Positions 39,513 through 45,006 of a stretch of DNA of 45,006 bases are shown piece by piece. Numbering within the stretch: position 1 is the stretch's first letter; every line of letters starts with the position of its first letter. The notes beneath the pieces are model-generated. The model saw only the letters and a program-made list of their open reading frames with translations. It had not been told where the DNA came from and did no database searches. The stretch covers positions 1-45,006 of the forward strand of contig NZ_SEOO01000030.1 of NCBI RefSeq assembly GCF_004152865.1. Reading direction: 5' to 3'. A program made the position numbers and the translations under genes. The stretch comes from Sphingobium cupriresistens (GTDB lineage Bacteria > Pseudomonadota > Alphaproteobacteria > Sphingomonadales > Sphingomonadaceae).

Positions 39513-40571
39513 TCAGTCGCCGTCCGCAGGTTCGGGGAGGCCATTCCCTTCGGTGATCTCGATGATGACGTCGCCGCTCTGGAGCCGCTTGGCCTCCTCC
39601 TCCCAAAAGCCGATCGGGCGGTCGCCGCGATAGATGCGCAGGCCAAGGCCGGTGCCGATCGCCGACAATGGCCCGCCCACCTCTTCGGGCAGCACGGTTC
39701 GCTCGTTCAGCTTCACCCGCCCGCCCGATGCGGCCAGATCCGCCATATAATCGGCGATATGCCGGCCGCTGGTGCTGCCGGCCAGCAGCAGTCCGGCAAA
39801 ACTGACCGGGTTGATGACCGTGGTCGCCCCGGCCTGCCGCGCGGGCAACTCATTATCTTCGTTGCGCACGACGATGCTGATCGGCAGGCGCGGCGCCAGG
39901 TGGCGGGCGGTGAGCGTGATGAGGATCGAGGTATCGTCGCGCCCCGCCGACACGATCATGCTGCGGGCGCGGTGGATCGCCACATCCTTGAGCGTGCGGT
40001 CGCGCGTCGAATCGCCGCACAGCACATTGCATCCCTGCGCTTCGGCCAGTTCCAGCGCCTTTTCGCTGCCGTCGATGACGACGATCTCGCGCGGGTCGGT
40101 GCCGCGGGCGAGAAGTTCATGCACCGCTTCCTGCCCGCTGGTGCCGAAACCGGTGACGATGATGTGATTGTGCAGATCAGCCTGAATACGCGCCATGCGC
40201 CACCTGTAGAGGATGTTGCGGAGGAAGAGGTTATAGGCCGTGCCGAGGAAGATCAGCCAGACGAACAATCGGATGGGGGTGACGAGCAGCGCTTCGAACA
40301 GCCGTGCTTCCGGCGTCACCGGGACGATATCGCCATAGCCGACCGTCGTCACCGTGACCGTGGTGAAGTAAAGGACATCGACGAAGCTGATATCGTTGTC
40401 GAGATTGTCCTTCAGCCCATCGCGCCCGACCCAGTGCAGCAACAGCACCAGCGCGATCAGCCCGAACACCAGCGCGACGCGCCACACCAGGTCCGCCCAC
40501 ATCGGCATAGACGATCGTCGCCGCAGAAAGCCAGCGGCGCCAAGCGCGGGGCGGGCTTCGTTGATCCTCAT
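39513..40571 (-). CDS. Potassium channel with RCK/TrkA-N domain
   Basis: This 352-residue inner-membrane protein has two transmembrane helices (about 27-48 and 91-115) around a pore loop with the selectivity filter TVGYGD (76-81), and a cytosolic RCK domain starting 'HNHIIVTGFGTSGQEAV' (Rossmann glycine motif 141-146). The layout is that of Kch/MthK-like 2-TM channels. The RCK part shows 'VVIDGSEKALELAEAQGCNVLCGDSTRD', and a TrkA-C-like tail follows. Its ATG overlaps the stop of the NlpD-like gene by ATGA, so both are made together; this suggests a link between envelope and turgor control. Confidence 0.93.
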   Translation of the reverse strand: MRINEARPALGAAGFLRRRSSMPMWADLVWRVALVFGLIALVLLLHWVGRDGLKDNLDNDISFVDVLYFTTVTVTTVGYGDIVPVTPEARLFEALLVTPIRLFVWLIFLGTAYNLFLRNILYRWRMARIQADLHNHIIVTGFGTSGQEAVHELLARGTDPREIVVIDGSEKALELAEAQGCNVLCGDSTRDRTLKDVAIHRARSMIVSAGRDDTSILITLTARHLAPRLPISIVVRNEDNELPARQAGATTVINPVSFAGLLLAGSTSGRHIADYMADLAASGGRVKLNERTVLPEEVGGPLSAIGTGLGLRIYRGDRPIGFWEEEAKRLQSGDVIIEITEGNGLPEPADGD

Positions 40572-41638
40572 GCCGGCGGCAACTGACCGATCGGGTTCAC
40601 CGGCGCCCGGTCCTTGCGCAATTCGAAATGCAGCTTGGGCTTGCTGGCGTAACCGGTGTCGCCGACCAGGCCGATCACCTGACCCCTGGTCACCTTCTGC
40701 CCGCGCACCACATCGACACGGGCGGCATGGCCATAGGCGCTGACCCAACTGCCGCCATGGTTGATGAGGACCAGGCCGCCGAACACCGCCACCTTGTCCC
40801 CGGCATAGGCGACGACGCCGTCCGCGGTCGCACGGATCGGCGTGCCGGCGGGCGCGGCGATGTCGATGCCGTTGTTCTTCGCGCCGCTTTCACCGGGGCC
40901 GAAACGCGACAGGATCACGCCCTTGACCGGCCAGGCGAAGCTGCCGGCGAAGCGCGTGGGCTGGGCGATCGGCACGTTGGAGGGCAGGGGGCGTGGCGCG
41001 CTGGATGCGACGGCGACCGCCGCATTGTCGGCCGCGGCGGGCTGGCCGCCGGTCAGCACATCGTCGATATCGATGCGGAAGGCGGCGGCGCGTTGCTCGA
41101 TGCCCGGCGCGCGGGCGGGCGCGTCGCCGGGCAGCAAAAGCCGCTGGCCCCGCCGCAGCATATAGGGTTCGCTCAGGTCATTGACCGCGACGATCCTGCT
41201 CCACGCGACGCCATAGGCCGATGCGATGGCGATGCCCGTCTCCCCCTCCGCCACCAGATGATAACGGCCGCCGGGGATGTGGAGCTTCTGCCCCGCCCGG
41301 ATCGCATAGGGCGCGGTCAGGCCATTGTGGCGCGCGATCGCCTCCGACCCTGCGCCGGTGCGATTGCCGACCCCGCGCAGCGTATCGCCGGGCTGCACGA
41401 CATAGGTGGCGCTGGCCACGGTGCGGGCGTTCGCCACAACCTGCTGCGCGGTCCAGACCGGCTGCTTTTCCGCCAGTTCGACGGTCGATGCGTCCGCATC
41501 CATCTGCGGCGGCGGCGTGGGCGCCGGATCGGCGCGTTCGGCCTGATAGGGAATACAGGCGGCCAGCAGGAGCGTGCCGAGCGGCAGGATCAGAAGAAAC
41601 GGGCGCTGCATCGCGCCGTGTGTATCTGATCCTGCCAT
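40568..41638 (-). CDS. NlpD-like lipoprotein with two LysM domains and an M23 domain
   Basis: The product of 356 residues has a lipoprotein signal with 'LPLGTLLLAACIP' (Cys 28 from ATG 41638). Two LysM peptidoglycan-binding domains follow ('YVVQPGDTLRGVGNRTGAG...IRAGQKLHIP'-like and 'YHLVAEGETGIAIASAYGV' to 'RRGQRLLLP'), then a C-terminal M23 domain. In that domain the first zinc ligand is replaced: 'KNNGIDIAAPAGTPI' in place of the HxxxD motif, while 'SAYGHAARVDVV' and 'LHFELRKDRAPVNP' are kept. Loss of that His is what is seen in NlpD/EnvC, which activate amidases without cutting. It is therefore probably a divisome amidase activator. ATG 41611 and 41650 are alternative starts. A 16-bp palindrome lies 46-61 bases upstream. 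Confidence 0.9.
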   Translation of the reverse strand: MAGSDTHGAMQRPFLLILPLGTLLLAACIPYQAERADPAPTPPPQMDADASTVELAEKQPVWTAQQVVANARTVASATYVVQPGDTLRGVGNRTGAGSEAIARHNGLTAPYAIRAGQKLHIPGGRYHLVAEGETGIAIASAYGVAWSRIVAVNDLSEPYMLRRGQRLLLPGDAPARAPGIEQRAAAFRIDIDDVLTGGQPAAADNAAVAVASSAPRPLPSNVPIAQPTRFAGSFAWPVKGVILSRFGPGESGAKNNGIDIAAPAGTPIRATADGVVAYAGDKVAVFGGLVLINHGGSWVSAYGHAARVDVVRGQKVTRGQVIGLVGDTGYASKPKLHFELRKDRAPVNPIGQLPPA

Positions 41639-41683
41639 GGTTTCCAGCATTTTCAGTCCGCAGCGAGGCGGAGCGTGATTCAG

Positions 41684-41699
41684 TTAGTTAGCTAACTAA
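41684..41699. promoter_or_regulatory. Perfect 16-bp palindromic operator-like site
   Basis: TTAGTTAGCTAACTAA is a perfect palindrome with internal half-repeats TTAG. It is AT-rich in a high-GC genome and lies 46-61 bases upstream of the NlpD-like gene, in promoter position. Its length and symmetry fit a dimeric MarR- or TetR-type repressor site. I found no second copy in the window. Confidence 0.65.
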
Positions 41700-41745
41700 A
41701 AAATAGCGCAATCGCGTGCAACTGTCGCACTCCCTGTCTCAAACG

Positions 41746-41780
41746 CCCGTTCGGTTCGCGCCTGTCGAGAACCGAACGGG
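41746..41780 (-). terminator. Terminator-like hairpin after serS
   Basis: Stem CCCGTTCGGTTC (41746-41757) and GAACCGAACGGG (41769-41780), 12 bp, with an 11-base loop. It begins 8 bases after the serS stop. The downstream side (minus strand) is CGTTTGAG, so the T-tract is weak. Confidence 0.65.
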
Positions 41781-41787
41781 GCAGGGT

Positions 41788-43074
<1,287 letters not shown>

Positions 43075-43159
43075 CTATGCCGCCGCGCGACGGGCCGCGC
43101 AACCCTATGCGCCGCTGGCTCGTTAGTCCTGCATCAATCAAAAAGAAAAGGACGAAGCG

Positions 43160-43600
43160 ATGCAGATCGAACATGACGCGATGGTGCTGGTGGCGGACGG
43201 CCGCAAGCTGCTTTTCTTCCGCAACAAGGGCGATGACGCCTTTCCCCAACTGGAGGCGGAAGAGGTCAAGGTGCAGGATAACCCCGCCAATCGCGATCAG
43301 GCTTCGGACGCGGCGGGTCGGTCTTCGTCCCCCATGGGCGGGCGTCAGAGTTCGATGGAGCAGGTCAACTTTCATGATCTGGAAGAAGCGCGCTTCGCCA
43401 CCGAAGCGACCGACCTGCTCAAGCGTCGGGCCTTTGCGCAGGATTACGAGAAGCTGATCATCGTCGCCCCGCCCACCGCACTGGGCGAGATGCGCAAACA
43501 TTATCATAAGGAAGTGCAGAGCCGCCTGGTCGGTGAGATCGCTAAGGATCTGACCAATCATCCGGTGTTGGAGATCGAGAAAATTATCGCAGCGGCCTGA
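43160..43600 (+). CDS. Host attachment family protein (baeRF-like)
   Basis: This 146-residue cytosolic protein of the 'host attachment protein' family, named after a plant-associated gene (AtsE) and related to bacterial release-factor-like folds, starts 'HDAMVLVADGRKLLFFRNKGD'. Central 'SSMEQVNFHDLEEARFATEATDLLKRRAF' and C-terminal 'KLIIVAPPTALGEMRKHYHKEVQSRLVGEIAKDLTNHP' are the family marks. The C-terminal '...IEKIIAAA' completes the fold. ATG 43160 follows AAGGACGAAGCG. It shares a strong bidirectional terminator with the next gene. The actual role is unproven. Confidence 0.88.
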   Translation: MQIEHDAMVLVADGRKLLFFRNKGDDAFPQLEAEEVKVQDNPANRDQASDAAGRSSSPMGGRQSSMEQVNFHDLEEARFATEATDLLKRRAFAQDYEKLIIVAPPTALGEMRKHYHKEVQSRLVGEIAKDLTNHPVLEIEKIIAAA

Positions 43601-43620
43601 CCCGTCCGGCTTGGCACGAC

Positions 43621-43659
43621 AAAAAGGGGCGGCGCCCGATGCCGGGGCCGCCCCTTTTT
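43621..43659. terminator. Bidirectional terminator between convergent genes
   Basis: Stem AAAAAGGGGCGGC (43621-43633), 13-base loop, stem GCCGCCCCTTTTT (43647-43659). It can serve both the host-attachment gene and the serine-rich gene, whose stop is 17 bases away. Confidence 0.92.
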
Positions 43660-43675
43660 GTGGCGGGCGCTGCAA

Positions 43676-44746
43676 TTAAGCGGCGGCCTTCGCCTTGCGT
43701 TCGGCGAAACGGCGGCGGGCGACAAGCGCCACGGCCGCCGCGCCAAACAGGAGCACCATGGGCGGAGCCGGAACATCGGTGCCCCCGGTGCTGCTCGAAC
43801 CCCCGCTCGAACTGCTGGATGACGAACTGCTGGACGAAGAGGAAGAGCTGCCGCTCGACCCGCTGGAACCGGAACTGCCGCTCGATCCGGTGCTGCCCGT
43901 GCTGCCGAAGCTGGACGAGCCGCCCGACGAGGAAGAACTGCTGGACGACGAACTGGACGAGGAGGACGAACCGGACCCGCCGCTGGACCCGGAGCTGCCG
44001 CTGGACCCCGAACTGCCGCTGGAGCCGCTGCTGCCCGAACTGCCGCCGCTCGAACCGGGGTGACCCGGCTTGGGTGGCTTGCCGCCGCTCGAACCGCCCG
44101 AACTGCTCGACGACGAACTGGACGAGGAGGAGGAACTGGAACTGGAGCTGGACGAAGAAGACGAGCTGCTGCTGACATTGCCCGACGACGTCGACACATT
44201 GCCGGAAGAGGTCGACACATTCCCGCTCGACGTCGAAACGCCGCCGGTCGATGTGGACACGCCGCCGGTGGAGGTCGAGACGCCGCCCGTGGTCGAACTG
44301 GTCGAGCTGCTGATGCCGCCGGTCGAGCTGCTGGTCGAGGAGATCACGACCGATCCACCGCCGCTGCCGCCGCCACCGCCGCCGAAGAAACCGCCGATGA
44401 ACCCGCCGCCGCCAAAGCCGCCGCCACCGCCCATCACGACCGGCACGGCGCCGCCACCGCCCGACATCATCGGCATTTCTGCGCGTGGCATCGGCGCGGG
44501 CAGCGGAATGGGCGCGGCCTGCGTCACCACCGTCACCGTCTGCGGCTTGGTGACCTGCACGGTCTTGACGATCTTGCGTTGCACCGTGCGGACGGCCAGG
44601 CGCTTCTTGGGCGCGGCCTTCATGCTCTTGCTGCTGTGAACCACCGCCGGCCGGGCGTTTTCGGCGACATGGACGGCGCCGCCGCCAATGATCGCTCCGC
44701 CGCAAGTGCAGGCGCATAATTTCGCCAAAGCCATCCGTACCGACAT
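43676..44746 (-). CDS. Ser/Gly-rich low-complexity surface protein with VPxP-CTERM-like tail
   Basis: The product has 356 residues. The N-terminus carries a short hydrophobic Cys-rich stretch (about residues 4-20, 'LCACTCGGAIIGGGA'), then a basic segment, then glycine-rich ('GGGGGFGGGGFIGGFFGGGGG') and repeat regions: 'GGVSTST' and 'GNVSTSS' heptads, serine runs, and 'GSS' triplets. It ends with 'VPAPPMVLLFGAAAVALVA' and basic residues. That tripartite end (VPxP motif, hydrophobic helix, Arg cluster) resembles PEP/VPxPA-CTERM sorting signals recognised by exosortase. I chose ATG 44746; GTG 44755 is possible. The gene probably makes an anchored, glycosylated surface polymer. The IS element at the right edge ends about 135 bases upstream of the start. 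Confidence 0.78.
   Translation of the reverse strand: MSVRMALAKLCACTCGGAIIGGGAVHVAENARPAVVHSSKSMKAAPKKRLAVRTVQRKIVKTVQVTKPQTVTVVTQAAPIPLPAPMPRAEMPMMSGGGGAVPVVMGGGGGFGGGGFIGGFFGGGGGGSGGGSVVISSTSSSTGGISSSTSSTTGGVSTSTGGVSTSTGGVSTSSGNVSTSSGNVSTSSGNVSSSSSSSSSSSSSSSSSSSSSSSSSGGSSGGKPPKPGHPGSSGGSSGSSGSSGSSGSSGSSGSSGGSGSSSSSSSSSSSSSSSGGSSSFGSTGSTGSSGSSGSSGSSGSSSSSSSSSSSSSSSGGSSSTGGTDVPAPPMVLLFGAAAVALVARRRFAERKAKAAA
43790..44290 (-). repeat. Serine/glycine codon repeats in the surface-protein gene
   Basis: The DNA is a degenerate repeat of serine and glycine codons (minus strand), with 'GSS' triplets, serine runs and 'STSSGNV/STSTGGV' units. Such sequence can change length by recombination. The plus strand reads as Glu/Leu-rich frames, which are shadows. 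Confidence 0.8.
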
Positions 44747-44838
44747 AGGATCCACTCTTCTCTTGTTACCCCGCGCCTCTCTCTGGATTTCCAGCGATGG
44801 GCTGACGGGAACTTCCTATGCGCATGAACGCAAAAGAA

Positions 44839-44865
44839 AGGGTTAACTGCAATCCCGTTAACCCT
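44839..44865. promoter_or_regulatory. 9-bp inverted repeat upstream of the serine-rich gene
   Basis: AGGGTTAAC (44839-44847), 9-base spacer, GTTAACCCT (44857-44865). It lies about 95-120 bases upstream of the serine-rich gene and 16 bases from the IS end. It may be an operator or the terminator of a transcript leaving the IS. Confidence 0.5.
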
Positions 44866-44880
44866 CAATATCATCTCTAA

Positions 44881-45006
44881 GAGCCGGATTCGGAAGTTTC
44901 TCAATTCTGACAATACCTTGCGGTTCTGCGTGTGAGCATGCGGATTGAGGCGATGAGGGCCCAAGCTGTTGATGAGGCGATGGATCGCTCCCAGTCTTTC
45001 GCGAGC
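44881..45006 (-). mobile_element. End of an IS5-type insertion sequence, cut by the window edge
   Basis: The element end appears to be GAGCCGGATTCGGAAGTTTC starting at 44881, read inwards. The four bases before it are CTAA (44877-44880), which fits the YTAR target duplicated by IS5-group elements. Inside lies the 3' end of a transposase reading frame. The other end is outside the window. Confidence 0.7.
44901..45006 (-). CDS. IS5-family transposase, C-terminal 34 residues
   Basis: The minus-strand frame from 45005 to the TGA at 44903-44901 reads LAKDWERSIASSTAWALIAS followed by 'IRMLTRRTARYCQN'. This matches the conserved C-terminus of sphingomonad IS5-family transposases, 'RxLAKDxExSIASxxAWxLIAxIxxLTRRxAR'. 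The catalytic DDE residues would lie further right, outside the window. The 5' end of the gene is missing only because of the window edge. Confidence 0.8.
   Translation of the reverse strand, partial: LAKDWERSIASSTAWALIASIRMLTRRTARYCQN

Noticed and set aside
43790..44290. CRISPR-like appearance of the repeats in the serine-rich gene
   Set aside because: The repeats are coding Ser/Gly triplets and heptads without constant repeat length or unique spacers. No cas gene is nearby.

Overview
The window looks like a chromosome segment of a high-GC alphaproteobacterium of the order Sphingomonadales (Sphingobium/Sphingomonas type). The support is an RcGTA-type capsid and tail gene cluster, an OmpA-type porin with a long proline linker, a DUF1013 (TrcR-type) regulator, DUF1192 and DUF815 proteins, a short type-2 ArgC, and several intergenic hairpin repeat families of the kind common in sphingomonads. 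No tRNA, rRNA or CRISPR array was seen.

Region 1 (about 1-12145) is the 3' two thirds of a gene-transfer-agent-like (GTA-like) virion cluster on the plus strand: capsid, a tail-fibre-like S74 protein, a tail-completion protein (DUF3168), major tail protein, two tail-assembly chaperones, a short tape measure, a large TIM-barrel/DUF2460 fusion, the DUF2163 hub, an NlpC/P60 hydrolase, the gp15-type tip protein and a DUF2793 protein. Most junctions are stop/start overlaps, as in one translationally coupled operon. The layout departs from the reference order. The usual adaptor and stopper genes between capsid and DUF3168 are not recognisable. A fibre module sits there instead, and it carries two apparent frameshifts, one in a G7 tract. 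A secreted-protein gene on the opposite strand interrupts the cluster, and three hairpins with T-tracts lie inside it. The cluster may be decaying, or may be switched through the G7 tract.

Region 2 (12146-19143) holds housekeeping and envelope genes: an OmpA porin, lipoprotein Cu/Zn superoxide dismutase, RNA 2',3'-cyclic phosphodiesterase ThpR, a Bax-inhibitor-1 membrane protein, a glutathione S-transferase, an exported protein of unknown function and an alpha/beta hydrolase. Region 3 (19144-28871) holds ClpA, a DUF1192 protein, a quinone oxidoreductase coupled to a small zinc-ribbon protein, an LpxH-like metallophosphoesterase next to a GT4 glycosyltransferase, the TrcR-type regulator, an acyl-CoA ligase, MsrA and a small lipoprotein. 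Region 4 (28872-37959) holds a Sua5/TsaC tRNA-modification enzyme, the DUF815 ATPase, a PQQ-type sugar dehydrogenase, small proteins, a MarR-NlpC/P60-ArgC overlapping operon, a leucyl aminopeptidase and a DUF3298-type lipoprotein.

Region 5 (37960-45006) holds RimO, an overlapping pair of an NlpD-like LysM/M23 lipoprotein and a potassium channel preceded by a perfect 16-bp palindrome, SerS, a host-attachment-family protein, and a very serine/glycine-rich surface protein with a VPxP-CTERM-like tail. The right edge cuts through an IS5-type insertion sequence: the last 34 codons of its transposase are present, next to a CTAA target site. The most unusual features are the rearranged GTA-like cluster, the poly-G fibre gene, the operator-like palindrome of the NlpD/K+ channel pair, and the dispersed inverted repeats.
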